Source: Deltaproteobacteria bacterium (GTDB lineage Bacteria; Myxococcota; B64-G9). From it: a DNA stretch of 64,000 nt. The notes beneath the pieces were generated by a model. The model saw nothing but the letters and a program-made list of their open reading frames with translations. It was not told the DNA's origin and did no database searches. Each line of letters opens with the position of its first letter. Position 1 is the stretch's first letter. A program made the translations under genes and the position numbers. The stretch lies in contig JAFGRB010000058.1 of assembly GCA_016935365.1 (NCBI GenBank), forward strand, positions 35,850-99,849, written 5' to 3'. Positions 50,726-59,643 of this stretch are shown here, piece by piece.

Positions 50726-53700
50726 TCATTCCTCGGCGAACAGGAGATGCTTGGCGCGCAGCACGCGCAGCACCTGCCGGTAGGAGCGGGGCGTGAGGGT
50801 GAAGCGCCGCTCGTCGGTGTGCTTGCGCTCCAGGTAGCCGTACTCGGTGAGGAAGCGGACCGCGAAGCCGGCGAAGTCCAGGTCCACGTTGAGCGCCCGG
50901 CGAAGCTCGTCCACGCTCAGGTTCTCGTGCTGGCAGAAGGCGCCCAGGGCGAAGAGGAGCTCGGGGTTCAGATTCTCGAGCTCGCTGTCCGGCGGGGACG
51001 GGAACAGGCCCACCCGCAGCCCGACCCCCTGGCCCTCGCCCTCGCTGTCCCCACCTTCGACTATCTCGGTCCTGAGGGACTTGAGCCACAGGTAGGTCGC
51101 CAGCCGGGGGTTGCCGCCGCTGGCCTCGGTCAGCAGGCGGAAGTAACCCTCGGCGCTCTCGATCACCTCCAGGTCCCCGGAAGCGCTGCGCTCGCCGTCC
51201 AGCAAAAAGTCGTCGAACTCGATCACGAGGCCGGTCTTGCGGTTGCGCTGCGCGATGAGCTCCTGGATCTCCTCCATGCGCCAGGCCGGCAGCTGCCTCA
51301 GCCGTCGGAAGTAGTGCAGGCGCTGGCGGCTCCGGTTGACGAAGTCCCAGGCGAAGGTGTTGAAGACCAGCACCCAGAAGACCTTCTCGCTGGTGAAGTT
51401 GACCAGGCGGGTGAGGGCCTCGAAGGACTCGTAGCCGTCCACCACCCGCAGGAAGAGGTTGTGCACCTCGTCCAGCAGCACGACCCGCTCGGATCCCTTG
51501 TTGAGCTGGGCAGCCAGTCCGCCCGTGTTCTTGACCTCCTCGAGCCCCAGGGCCTCGGCCAGGTCGGCGGCCATGGCCTTCTCGTCCAGCAGCTTGCGGG
51601 CGAAGGTGTGCTGCGAGACCGGCAGCGAGGTCAGGCGCTGGCCGAGCAGGTTCAGCAGCGTGGTCTTGCCCGCGCCCTTCTCTCCCAGCAGGACCAGGGA
51701 GCCGTCCTTGCGGTCCGCCAGCCAGGACTTGACTTGATCGAAGACCTCGCGCAGCAGCTCCTCGCGCGGCAGCAGGAGCGTCTCCTCGTCGCCCTGCAGG
51801 GGATAGAGGGGGAACTCCGCCAGGTAGGCCTCGGGAAGGGGCTGGCACTCCGCAGCCGCGCTGTCCGGTTGCGCCTTTTGCGATCGGCGCCTGAGCGATC
51901 GCGCCCGGAGGTAAGTCCCCAGGCCGCCGCCTTTGAGCAGGCGGGCTCCGAGGCCCCATACACCCGCCAGCACGAGCCACAGGAAGACGAGCGGTACGGC
52001 CGGGATCGCCCAGGCGGAGCCGGAGACGACAGCCCCCAGCCGCTTGCCCGCCGAGCCCTCCGGGTGACCGCCCACGAGCCATTGGCCCAGCGGGCGGCGC
52101 CAGGCAAAGGCGGCCCAGACCGCCCAGCCCAGCAGCCACAGCCAGGCGAACCACAGCACCAGGGTGCGCAGCGCGCCGGTGCCCAGGAAGTCCGCGCACC
52201 AGGCGTGCGCGATGGCCACCAGCGCCAGCATGAGCCCCACGCGGCCGTAGGTGACCTTGAGCAGCTCCACCGTGGCGGGCCGGGCGGCGATCAGGGCGGG
52301 TCGACCCCGGGAGACCTGGCGGGTGAGGCCCAGCAGCACCTGGCGGCCGAAGACGTAAAGCCACAGCCACAGGAAGGCGAGCTCGACGAAGCGCACCTCC
52401 GGGTGCTCGAAGCCGAGAAGCCCCAGAGTCAAATAGCCGCCGGCCAGCACGACCGCGCTGGGCATCAGGGCGTGGAAGAAGCCCGCCCAGCGGATGAGGG
52501 CCCCGCCGCGTCCGCGCATGGAACGCCGCCCCTTGAGCCAGCGCACGACCAGCGAGACCAGCCTGCGCGAGCGCGCGCGGAGCAGGACCGCCAGCGCGAA
52601 GGCCGCCAGGGCGGCCAGCATGCGAAGCGCCCACAGGCCGCCCTCGGGCGTCAGGACGAACTCTGGCAGCTGCCTCGCCTTCCCGAGCTTCTCCCCGGCC
52701 CAGGCGCTGAGCTTGTCGATCAGGCCCATCCCGTCGGCCTGCAGGTCGGACAGCAGCTCCGTGCCGAGCGAGTAGGCCCCGTCCCGGGTCTCGGCCGAGA
52801 CCAGGGGCGAGAGCAGGCTCAGGCGCAGGCGCGCGTCCACCAGCTGCCAGCGGTCCAGGCCGAGACTGCTCATCGAGGCCAGGCCATCCAGGCTCTCGAG
52901 GCGCGCCTGGATCTCGGCCAGCACCTCCTCGGCCTGCTCGGTCGTGTTGACGGCCGCGGGCTCGGGCAGCAAGCGGTCGAGCTCGGCGACGAGCCTGGCT
53001 GCCCGGACCGGGGCACGCGGCAGATCGGCCACCAGCCGCGACAGTTGGCGCAGCTCGACGAGCGTCTCGCGAAAGGCCTCGTCCAGGTCGGCCCAGTCCG
53101 GATCCAGGACCCGGCCCAGGACCAGCTCCAGGGTCTCGGCGCCTTCTCGCTCGAGCTCGGAAGCGGCCGCGATCGTCTCGGAGGCCAGGCGGGCGAGGAT
53201 CTCGGCCCGGCCATGCAAGGCCGCGCCCAGCGCGTCGAGCTCTCGGGAGATGGCCTCGCGGTCGACCCGCAGGCCTTCCAGGGCGCCGGCGTGGGCGCGC
53301 GCCGCCAGGCCCCGGACCCGGCCGTGCAGGGACGCCAGCGAGCCGGCCAGCCGCTCGAGGCCCTCGGCCTCGGCCCGCATTCCCCTGCGCGGCGCGGCCA
53401 GCTCGGCCAGCGCGGCCTGGCTCGCCTCGGGCAGAGCGCGCAGGCGCCCGGCCAGGGCCTCGAGAAAGGTCTTGCGGGCCCGGGCGATGGACAGGGCGGC
53501 CCTGGCCTGGGCGAGGTCGAGCTCGAGCTTCGCGCGGAGCTCCGAGCTCTCCCGCCCGTGCCGCTCGAGCGCCGCCGCGTGCTCCGCGACCCGCCGCGCG
53601 TGCTCCTCGGAGGCCTGCTGATAGGCTCTGACCGCCTCCCGGTAGGCCTCGTCTTCCGCGCCGCCGTCCGGCGCGCCGGCGTCCCGTCCGCCGTCCGCGC

Positions 53701-54070
53701 CGGCCCGCGGAGGCTCGGGCGCGGGCCCGGGCGGCTCGGGGGGCGGCAGCTCGGTCTCGATCCTTGCGAGCCGGCTCTCGAGCCGCTCTGCGGCCGCAGC
53801 CTGCATCTCGATCTCGACCGCCAGCTCGGAGAGCCGGCGCTCGACAGCCCCGAGCTCGTGCAGCGGGAAGGTGAACAGGCTGGCAGCGGTCACGCCCGCC
53901 ATGGGCCGGCCCTCGACCAGCGCCTGGAGCCTCTCCTTCTGGACCTCGAGGGCCGGGTCCAGCGCGGTCGGCTCCGCCGGCGGATCGCCCGCATGGGCGT
54001 TCGGGGTGACGGCGAGCCACAGCGCCAGGAGATAGGCGGTCTTTGCGGCGAGGCCCGGGCTGCGGTCCAT
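50726..54070 (-). CDS. Coiled-coil/membrane protein with C-terminal AAA+ ATPase, partner of MscS
   Basis: 1,114 aa. A signal peptide (TAYLLALWLAVTPNAHA) is followed by about 440 residues of Ala/Glu/Arg/Leu-rich coiled coil, like the periplasmic part of MscK. Several transmembrane helices lie at about 475-690 (LRMLAALAAFALAVLLRA, FFHALMPSAVVLAGGYLTLGLLGF, FLWLWLYVFGRQVLL). A cytosolic AAA+ domain starts near residue 770: Walker A LLGEKGAGKTTLLNLLG (about 795), Walker B RVVLLDEVHNLFL, then a winged-helix-like region (LSVDELRRALNVD, YLERKHTDERRFTLTPRSYRQV). The ATPase resembles ORC/Cdc6- or ExeA-type AAA. I know no named family with this combination. Confidence 0.85.
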   Translation of the reverse strand: MDRSPGLAAKTAYLLALWLAVTPNAHAGDPPAEPTALDPALEVQKERLQALVEGRPMAGVTAASLFTFPLHELGAVERRLSELAVEIEMQAAAAERLESRLARIETELPPPEPPGPAPEPPRAGADGGRDAGAPDGGAEDEAYREAVRAYQQASEEHARRVAEHAAALERHGRESSELRAKLELDLAQARAALSIARARKTFLEALAGRLRALPEASQAALAELAAPRRGMRAEAEGLERLAGSLASLHGRVRGLAARAHAGALEGLRVDREAISRELDALGAALHGRAEILARLASETIAAASELEREGAETLELVLGRVLDPDWADLDEAFRETLVELRQLSRLVADLPRAPVRAARLVAELDRLLPEPAAVNTTEQAEEVLAEIQARLESLDGLASMSSLGLDRWQLVDARLRLSLLSPLVSAETRDGAYSLGTELLSDLQADGMGLIDKLSAWAGEKLGKARQLPEFVLTPEGGLWALRMLAALAAFALAVLLRARSRRLVSLVVRWLKGRRSMRGRGGALIRWAGFFHALMPSAVVLAGGYLTLGLLGFEHPEVRFVELAFLWLWLYVFGRQVLLGLTRQVSRGRPALIAARPATVELLKVTYGRVGLMLALVAIAHAWCADFLGTGALRTLVLWFAWLWLLGWAVWAAFAWRRPLGQWLVGGHPEGSAGKRLGAVVSGSAWAIPAVPLVFLWLVLAGVWGLGARLLKGGGLGTYLRARSLRRRSQKAQPDSAAAECQPLPEAYLAEFPLYPLQGDEETLLLPREELLREVFDQVKSWLADRKDGSLVLLGEKGAGKTTLLNLLGQRLTSLPVSQHTFARKLLDEKAMAADLAEALGLEEVKNTGGLAAQLNKGSERVVLLDEVHNLFLRVVDGYESFEALTRLVNFTSEKVFWVLVFNTFAWDFVNRSRQRLHYFRRLRQLPAWRMEEIQELIAQRNRKTGLVIEFDDFLLDGERSASGDLEVIESAEGYFRLLTEASGGNPRLATYLWLKSLRTEIVEGGDSEGEGQGVGLRVGLFPSPPDSELENLNPELLFALGAFCQHENLSVDELRRALNVDLDFAGFAVRFLTEYGYLERKHTDERRFTLTPRSYRQVLRVLRAKHLLFAEE

Positions 54071-54228
54071 GGGCGTGGATTGTGTGGCAGGCGGCCCTCG
54101 AAGTCAACAAGACGCCCGGAGTCTCGTTTTCGCCTCCGAGAAAGTGCGCAATCTTTCTCGAATGCTCCGTCTCCTTATGCGATGGAACTCGAACACGGGC
54201 TTCGGTCATGGCCGAAAAAGGAGACGAT

Positions 54229-56472
54229 ATGAGAACTTGGCTTGTTTCGCTCTGCGCTGTCTGCGCCGTGGCCTGCGGGGGCGGGCAGCCGGTGGACAGC
54301 GGCGACTGCGAGGCGGGCGCGCAGCGCTGCGATGGGGAGCGGCTCGAGCAGTGCGCCGACGGCGCCTGGTCCCTGGTGCAGGACTGCTCGCTGGACGGGC
54401 AGAGCTGCGAGATGCTCTCCGACACGGCCGCGGAGTGCCGCAGCGCCGGGGACTGCAGCACCGGGCAGCAGCGCTGCAGCGGGGAACTGCTCGAGTACTG
54501 CGACCGGGGCAGCTGGGTGGCCCAGCAGAACTGCGCCCTGGGAGGCGAGTCCTGCGTCGCTCTCACGGAGACGACGGCCGAGTGCCGGGACCTCGCCTGC
54601 CAGGAGGGCGATCAACGCTGTGATGGAGAGATCCTCGAGTACTGCCTCGATGGGGAGTGGAGCTTCCAGCAGAACTGCGGCCTTTCCGGGCTCGAGTGCG
54701 TGCCCTTGTCCGAGACCGCGGCCGAGTGTCGGGACCTCGCCTGCCAGGAGGGCGCGCGGCGCTGCGACGGAGAGATCCTCGAGTACTGCCTGGACGGGGA
54801 GTGGAGCTTCCAGCAGAACTGCGGCCTCGCCGGGCTCGAGTGCGTGCCTTTATCCGAGACCGCGGCCGAGTGCCAAGATCTCGCCTGCCAGGAGGGCGCG
54901 CGGCGCTGCGACGGCGATGTCCTGGAGTACTGCCGGGACGGGGAGTGGAGCTTCCAGCAGAACTGCGGCCTTACCGGGCTCGAGTGCGTGCCTCTGTCCG
55001 AGACCGCGGCCGAGTGCCGGGACCTCGCCTGCCAGAACGGCGATCAGCGCTGCGACGGCGATGTCCTGGAGTACTGCCTCGACGGCGGCTGGACCGTCCA
55101 GCAGAACTGCGGCCTCGCCGGGCTCGCCTGCGTCGCCAGCTCCGAGACGGCGGCCCAATGCCAGGCCGGAGGCTGCGCGGAAGGGGAGCAACGCTGCTTG
55201 GGGGATCGGCTCGAGGCGTGCGCCGACGGCGAGTGGGCGCTTCTTCAGGACTGCGCGCTCGGCGAGGAGCACTGCGTGCCGACCTCGCAGACGACCGCCG
55301 TCTGCCAGGGCGACGGCAGCTGCGAGAACGGCCGCCAGCGGTGCCTGGACGACATTCTGCAGCGCTGCGTGGACGAGGCCTGGACGACCGAGGAGAACTG
55401 CGGACTCGGCGGCGAGGTCTGCGTCCCGCTGACGGAGAGCACGGCCGAGTGCCGGTGCCAGCCGGACTGCGACGGCAGGCTGTGCGGCGGAGACGGCTGC
55501 GGCGGGACCTGCGGCACCTGCGCCACCGGGACCTGCAACGAGCAGACCGGGCAGTGCGAGGTCGGCGAGGGCGAGCTTCGCGTGCAGCTGCGCTGGGACA
55601 CCGCCGACACCGACCTCGATCTCCGGATCCTGAGGGGGAGCACGACGGACTACTGCTCCAACGACTCCTGCTACTACGCCAACTGCGTGCCCGGCGCGAG
55701 CCCGTGGCCCGAGTGGGACGGGGACAGCGGGCGGACCCCCGGCGATCCCGTCCTGGAGCTGGACGACATCGAGGGCTTCGGTCCGGAGCTCGTCTTGATC
55801 CAGGAGCCGGTGGATGCGACCTACCGGGTGGCGGTCCACTACTGGGGGCCGGGGACCGGGGCCCGGAGCTGGGCGTCGGTCAGCGTCTTCGTGGGCGAGA
55901 CGCTCATCGCCGAGGACGGCCGCATGCTCGACCCGCACGACCTCTGGGAGCCGTTCCGTATCGAGTGGGACGCGGGGAGCGCGACGGTGCACGCCTTCGA
56001 CGGCCTGTGGCGGGACGTCTCCCTCGCGGGCGGCTCGTGCGTCGTGAACACCACGCCCTGTGAAGAGGACCGCGACTGCCCCGCGGATCAGTACTGCGCC
56101 GAGGGCGTGTGCGCGGCCGGGTGCCGCGACGACGGCTCGTGCACCGGCGCCTGCGGCGGCGCTGCGGAGTGCGTCTGCAACGACGCGCACCTGTGCGTGG
56201 ATCCGAACGCCGGCACGCTCGGCATGCCGTGCGTCGAGCCGGCGGACTGCAGCCAGGGCGAGTGGTGCTCCTACGACGACATCCTCAACGGCATCCTGTG
56301 CGAGATGCTCGGTCTGCCCGGCATGTGCAGCAAGAGCTGCCACATGATCTGCGATCCGGACGCGCCCGTCTGTCCGGACGGGCAGACCTGCGGCAGCGCG
56401 GAGTCGCAGATCCTGGTGATCATCGGCACGCTCTACGGCGCCGACCTGGGAGACGACCTCCTCTGCTACTGA
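54229..56472 (+). CDS. Cys-rich repeat lipoprotein
   Basis: 747 aa from ATG 54229 (AAAGGAGACGAT upstream). The lipoprotein signal MRTWLVSLCAVCAVAC has lipobox AVAC. Eight repeats of about 48 residues follow, pattern CxxGxQRCDGxxLEYCxDGxWxxQQNCGLxGxxCVPLSETAAEC, with six cysteines each. After a Gly/Cys-rich link, residues about 445-600 form a beta-rich domain (ELRVQLRWDTADTDLDL...YANCVPGASPWPEWDGD) common in myxobacterial surface proteins. The end is an EGF-like Cys-rich tail. It is likely an outer-membrane surface-exposed protein; no catalytic motif. Start of the longer track ORF is a shadow. Confidence 0.82.
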   Translation: MRTWLVSLCAVCAVACGGGQPVDSGDCEAGAQRCDGERLEQCADGAWSLVQDCSLDGQSCEMLSDTAAECRSAGDCSTGQQRCSGELLEYCDRGSWVAQQNCALGGESCVALTETTAECRDLACQEGDQRCDGEILEYCLDGEWSFQQNCGLSGLECVPLSETAAECRDLACQEGARRCDGEILEYCLDGEWSFQQNCGLAGLECVPLSETAAECQDLACQEGARRCDGDVLEYCRDGEWSFQQNCGLTGLECVPLSETAAECRDLACQNGDQRCDGDVLEYCLDGGWTVQQNCGLAGLACVASSETAAQCQAGGCAEGEQRCLGDRLEACADGEWALLQDCALGEEHCVPTSQTTAVCQGDGSCENGRQRCLDDILQRCVDEAWTTEENCGLGGEVCVPLTESTAECRCQPDCDGRLCGGDGCGGTCGTCATGTCNEQTGQCEVGEGELRVQLRWDTADTDLDLRILRGSTTDYCSNDSCYYANCVPGASPWPEWDGDSGRTPGDPVLELDDIEGFGPELVLIQEPVDATYRVAVHYWGPGTGARSWASVSVFVGETLIAEDGRMLDPHDLWEPFRIEWDAGSATVHAFDGLWRDVSLAGGSCVVNTTPCEEDRDCPADQYCAEGVCAAGCRDDGSCTGACGGAAECVCNDAHLCVDPNAGTLGMPCVEPADCSQGEWCSYDDILNGILCEMLGLPGMCSKSCHMICDPDAPVCPDGQTCGSAESQILVIIGTLYGADLGDDLLCY
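54301..55455 (+). repeat. Eight tandem 144-147-bp coding repeats
   Basis: In-frame repeats encode the 48-49-residue Cys-rich units of the lipoprotein. Units 3-6 (about 54592-55170) are nearly identical in DNA (for example gagtggagcttccagcagaa recurs), showing recent duplication, while the outer units have diverged. Confidence 0.85.
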
Positions 56473-56480
56473 TCGATTCC

Positions 56481-56951
56481 TCATCGTGGCGCGAGCGCTT
56501 GTCGCATGTCGGCAAGGAGCCTGCTCTTTTTCTCCTGGAGTGCTTCGAGGAACCCCTCGAGCTTCTCGAGATGCCTGCCGGTGCTCGAGCCGAGCTCCGC
56601 GTGAAGGTCTTTCGCGTTGTCCGACAGTCCGAACTCCCTGATGTCCACCTTTGCCTCTTTGGCGGCGCGTAAAAACCACTCCTCGAGCCTTGGCGGTACG
56701 ACGACCAGAACGCTCTTTCTCGAGGGGTGTACCTTCAACTGAAGGGAGCCCATCTTCTCCTTGGTCGAAAACTCCTTCATGCGGCGGGGCTGATTACTCC
56801 CGGGATCCTGATCCACCAGGCCCACCGTGCCCTCGTATTTCCAGGCATTTCCGACCACTCGACCCTTGCCTCCGAGGTGCTTTATCGTCTCGCTCTCGTG
56901 TCCCAGGAAATGCACCAGCGCCGTGTCGGCGTAGCACTCGACGAAGATCAC
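56481..56951 (-). CDS. TOPRIM-like small protein, partner of the AAA ATPase
   Basis: A 156-aa cytosolic protein with GTG start 56951 overlapping the AAA gene stop (GTGA); the longer track ORF is frame shadow. The N-terminus VIFVECYADTALVHFLG has a conserved-type Glu/Asp, and TVGLVDQDPGSNQPRRM supplies an acidic DxD-like pair, as in TOPRIM (OLD/DUF4435-like) nuclease domains. A helical C-terminus (GRHLEKLEGFLEALQEKKSRLL) follows. Pairs of an AAA ATPase and a small TOPRIM-like protein are known in anti-phage systems of the PARIS, Gabija and OLD type. The assignment to TOPRIM rests only on these short motifs. Confidence 0.6.
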   Translation of the reverse strand: MIFVECYADTALVHFLGHESETIKHLGGKGRVVGNAWKYEGTVGLVDQDPGSNQPRRMKEFSTKEKMGSLQLKVHPSRKSVLVVVPPRLEEWFLRAAKEAKVDIREFGLSDNAKDLHAELGSSTGRHLEKLEGFLEALQEKKSRLLADMRQALAPR

Positions 56952-57943
56952 GCGCTTTCTCCGAAGTACTTGTCTACGGACAGAAAGACGTCCTCGGTGC
57001 CGTCCATCGCTTCCTCGATCTGCTTCTTTGTGAGCCTCTTCACGACCGTCTGGTTTTCGCGCAGGTCGACCGCGAAGCAGGCGAGCTGTTTGCTGGGTGT
57101 CTTCTCCAGCAAGGACATGAGGAAGTACGGATTGTGAGTGGCGAGGAAGTACTGGTTGCTCTCGTCGAGCGCGATCCGCTCGGCCAGGAACTTCGTGTAG
57201 TAGGGGAATGCGTGCGCTTCCGGCTCCTCGAAGGCCAGTACGCAGTCCTTGCTCGTGATCACGGCGGCCAGGAAGAACACCATGCGTCTGAGCGTGTCCG
57301 AGACCATGGACCATGAGTACGACACGGTCAGATCGCCTGTGTCGTGCAGGACCTTGAGGACATGCGTGGTGGCCGATGCCGAGGGATAGTCTCTGGCCTC
57401 CACGGAGAGGCGAAGGCCATACTCGCTGAAGATGTTCTGCAAGAGACGGCGCAGCTCGGCGTTGCTGTAGACGATCATTGCCAGGTTGCCGCCTCCTGGC
57501 GGAGAGAGGAACTGGAGGTTGTTCTCTCCTTCCCAGGAATCGAAGCGGTAGAACCTGTAGGTCATGAAGCTGTCTTTCCTCCCCGGGCCGGTGGAGTGGA
57601 ACTTGTAGTCGAAGAAGCTCTCTCGGATAGGATCGCCGTTACCAGCCCTGTGTTCGAACCAGGCCTTGGCGCCTTCTGCTCCCGACTCGATGATCACCTT
57701 GCCGAGGTCGAATCCTATCTCTGCGGTTCTGTCGAGGCTGCGTCCAAAGAAAAGATCATATGGGCCGCTCAGGCGAACGAACCGCTCGACGGATCCGTGG
57801 TATCCGGATGAGAGCAAGCCGATGACCTCGAGGATGTTGGATTTCCCGCTGTTCGGACGGCCGATGAAGACATTGACGCGTTCACAGCTGATCTTCACGT
57901 CGCGCAGCGACTTGAAGTTCTCTGCCGTCAGTTCCTTGATCAT
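56948..57943 (-). CDS. AAA (OLD/RecF-like) ATPase
   Basis: A 331-aa SMC/RecF-type ATPase from ATG 57943 (the TTG start in the track runs into tRNA-Asn and is rejected). Walker A is NVFIGRPNSGKSNILEVIG near residue 30. The signature-like SYSWSMVSDTLRRMVFFLAAV and Walker B CVLAFEEPEAHAFP plus the switch His in QYFLATHNPYFLMSLL are present, as in AAA_21/OLD proteins. There is no C-terminal TOPRIM in the same chain; the next gene, overlapping by 4 bp, probably supplies it. It lies 109 bp downstream of a tRNA-Asn gene, a common site for accessory islands. Likely a defence-type toxin-activating sensor. Confidence 0.8.
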   Translation of the reverse strand: MIKELTAENFKSLRDVKISCERVNVFIGRPNSGKSNILEVIGLLSSGYHGSVERFVRLSGPYDLFFGRSLDRTAEIGFDLGKVIIESGAEGAKAWFEHRAGNGDPIRESFFDYKFHSTGPGRKDSFMTYRFYRFDSWEGENNLQFLSPPGGGNLAMIVYSNAELRRLLQNIFSEYGLRLSVEARDYPSASATTHVLKVLHDTGDLTVSYSWSMVSDTLRRMVFFLAAVITSKDCVLAFEEPEAHAFPYYTKFLAERIALDESNQYFLATHNPYFLMSLLEKTPSKQLACFAVDLRENQTVVKRLTKKQIEEAMDGTEDVFLSVDKYFGESA

Positions 57944-58051
57944 CGAGTGAATCTCCGTCTCAGATGCTCGGAAGAAGTATACCGCCGCAGGCGATCGCTC
58001 ACAAGTGAACCACGCGGGCGGGCGGGCGGCGAACCGCCCTTCCAAACAACA

Positions 58052-58124
58052 CGGCTCCGGCAGGGATCGAACCTGCGACCTTCGGCTTAACAAGCCGCCG
58101 CTCTGCCACCTGAGCTACGGAGCC
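58052..58124 (-). tRNA. tRNA-Asn (GTT)
   Basis: The reverse complement GGCTCCGTAGCTCAG... has a 7-bp acceptor (GGCTCCG/CGGAGCC), an anticodon loop CTTGTTAAG with anticodon GTT, and the T-arm CAGGTTCGATCCCTG. The discriminator is G; no CCA is encoded. Confidence 0.93.
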
Positions 58125-58134
58125 ACTCCTCCTA

Positions 58135-58208
58135 TCGGGACGGGCGGACTCGAACCGCCAACCTCCTGGTCCCAAACCAGGCGCCCTACCGACTTGAGCG
58201 ACGTCCCG
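58135..58208 (-). tRNA. tRNA-Pro (TGG)
   Basis: The reverse complement CGGGACGTCGCTCAAG... has the acceptor CGGGACG/CGTCCCG, the anticodon stem CCTGG/CCAGG around TTTGGGA (anticodon TGG) and the T-arm GGCGGTTCGAGTCCGCC. It lies 10 bp from tRNA-Asn. Confidence 0.93.
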
Positions 58209-58212
58209 TCAG

Positions 58213-58285
58213 GGTGACCCGAGGGACTCGAACCCTCCTCTCCGGGACCACAACCCGGTGCTCTGCCGACTGAGCCAGGGCCACC
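58213..58285 (-). tRNA. tRNA-His (GTG)
   Basis: The reverse complement GGTGGCCCTGGCTCAG... has the anticodon stem CCGGG/CCCGG around TTGTGGT (anticodon GTG), the T-arm GAGGGTTCGAGTCCCTC and an acceptor with the extra 5' G opposite discriminator C typical of tRNA-His. It is first in a His-Pro-Asn transcript. Confidence 0.92.
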
Positions 58286-58432
58286 ACCAGCCTTCAAAGA
58301 GCCTGCCGGCCCCGCATCGGGTCTCGCCTTGCCTGACAGTGGAAATGGGAGAGATGCGGGGCCTGGACCAGGACTATGGATTGCCCCGGGGACACGGGTG
58401 GCGTCCGATCGCGACGCCCTGCGTTTCTAGTG

Positions 58433-58459
58433 TCCTGGTCGACATCTCGATGACCAGGA
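58433..58459. repeat. 8-bp inverted repeat upstream of the secreted-protein gene
   Basis: tcctggtc and gaccagga are separated by 11 nt in the gene-free stretch between the tRNAs and the gene at 58586. It may be an operator or a hairpin. No clear promoter is seen beside it. Confidence 0.35.
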
Positions 58460-58585
58460 TACGCCCGGTCGGCAAAGGGTTCAATACGTCAAACGGACCG
58501 CCGTGGACAACGAGCGGCAGGGTGACGGAAAATCACTTGAAACCCATCGGATGCTCGAGCGTATCTCGGGATGGGAGGAATGCCG

Positions 58586-59521
58586 ATGAATCGAGGATGG
58601 ATTCTCGCGGCGCTGTTTGTTCTCGTCGGCGCTGCACCTGACCCTGACTCGCGGTCCGGAGCCGAGGGCATCTGGCGGTTGACAGGCGAGAGCCTCGCCG
58701 GGAAGAAGGTCGCTATGCCCGGGATCCACCTGTTCGAGTACGACGGGCGGCATGTGACGATCCGGCTGTTCACCGAGAAGGCGTGGATGTGGAAGACGCC
58801 CGATGACGTCTACAAGCTGAAGTCCCGCTGGAAGGGGGACGAGCTCTACTACCTGCCTCCCTTCGCCGACTGGCAGCACCTGGCGACCTTCGAGAAGGGG
58901 CGTTTCGTGATTCGGGACACGAACCGCGGCCGCGAATGGGCATTCGAGCGGATCCGGAAAGAGGATCTGGGTCCGGGCGACCGGGCCTTCGTGATGGCGC
59001 GGGACCCGCACGACTACGGCATCAAGCCGACCGATCCGTACGTTCCGGGGCACCTGCGCCACTTCCCGGGCCTGTATGTCCGCAAAGGGGACAGGATCGC
59101 CGATGCCCCTCCGGCCGACGTGGCGGTCGCGAGAGGCTATCCGCTCTTCGCTGCCAAGGGTCCGGCCAAAAACGGGATCAGATTGACCATCATGACGGCG
59201 AAGCTGGAGGTGGCGGTCGGCGAGGAGGTGCGGGTCATCCACGTGCTCGAGGCCTTCGAGCCGGGACGCGAGGTCTACGTGATGGGGCCCAAGACCGTGT
59301 TCGAGGAGTACGTGGACGGCGAGCTCGCCACGCAGAGGTACGCGGGGCCTGGCGTGTACGACGGCGCCGTGATGAAGAGCCCGTGGGCGGACTACAACTA
59401 CGAGATCACGTCGTACCGCTTCTCAAAACCGGGAAGGCACACCATCCAGTGGAGAGGCGGCGATCCGAGCGGCGAGAGCGTCGGCATGCAGAGCAACGTC
59501 CTCACCATTTCGGTGCGCTGA
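58586..59521 (+). CDS. Secreted protein of unknown function
   Basis: A 311-aa exported protein from ATG 58586 (GGGAGGA seven bases upstream; the track start five codons earlier has no site). A short signal peptide (MNRGWILAALFVLVGAAP) is followed by a beta-rich domain, GIWRLTGESLAGKKV, IHLFEYDGRHVTIRLF, then a second domain, KLEVAVGEEVRVIHVLEAFEPGREVYVMGPK and YEITSYRFSKPGRHTIQW, that looks immunoglobulin-like. Cysteines are absent. No catalytic motif or family recognised. It stands alone between the tRNA cluster and a breakpoint-like region. Confidence 0.72.
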   Translation: MNRGWILAALFVLVGAAPDPDSRSGAEGIWRLTGESLAGKKVAMPGIHLFEYDGRHVTIRLFTEKAWMWKTPDDVYKLKSRWKGDELYYLPPFADWQHLATFEKGRFVIRDTNRGREWAFERIRKEDLGPGDRAFVMARDPHDYGIKPTDPYVPGHLRHFPGLYVRKGDRIADAPPADVAVARGYPLFAAKGPAKNGIRLTIMTAKLEVAVGEEVRVIHVLEAFEPGREVYVMGPKTVFEEYVDGELATQRYAGPGVYDGAVMKSPWADYNYEITSYRFSKPGRHTIQWRGGDPSGESVGMQSNVLTISVR

Positions 59522-59583
59522 GCTGCTCGACACGCTCATCGCAGGGTGTTACGCTCCGCCGACCCCAAGCCGAGGATGGAACC

Positions 59584-59643
59584 ATGGGAAAGGTCTTCGA
59601 GATCGATAGGCTCCAGGAGATCGCTCGATCCTCGGTGGGGTGA
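59584..59643 (+). pseudogene. Truncated gene start (19 codons)
   Basis: ATG 59584 with GAGGATGGAACC upstream opens MGKVFEIDRLQEIARSSVG, which reads like the N-terminus of a real cytosolic protein. It hits TGA at 59641, exactly where a tRNA-like T-arm begins. It may be the 5' remnant of a gene cut by an insertion or deletion. It is too short to identify. Confidence 0.35.

Noticed and set aside
49271-54232. 1,653-aa plus-strand ORF
   Set aside because: Antisense shadow of the AAA/MscS unit, caused by high GC at third positions.
49842-54566. 1,574-aa minus-strand ORF
   Set aside because: Frame shadow of the ATPase and MscS genes; Arg/Gly/Ala-rich without domains.
57944-58093. Upstream TTG extension of the AAA ATPase
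   Set aside because: It runs through the tRNA-Asn gene; the internal ATG precedes the normal family start MIKELTAENFKSL.
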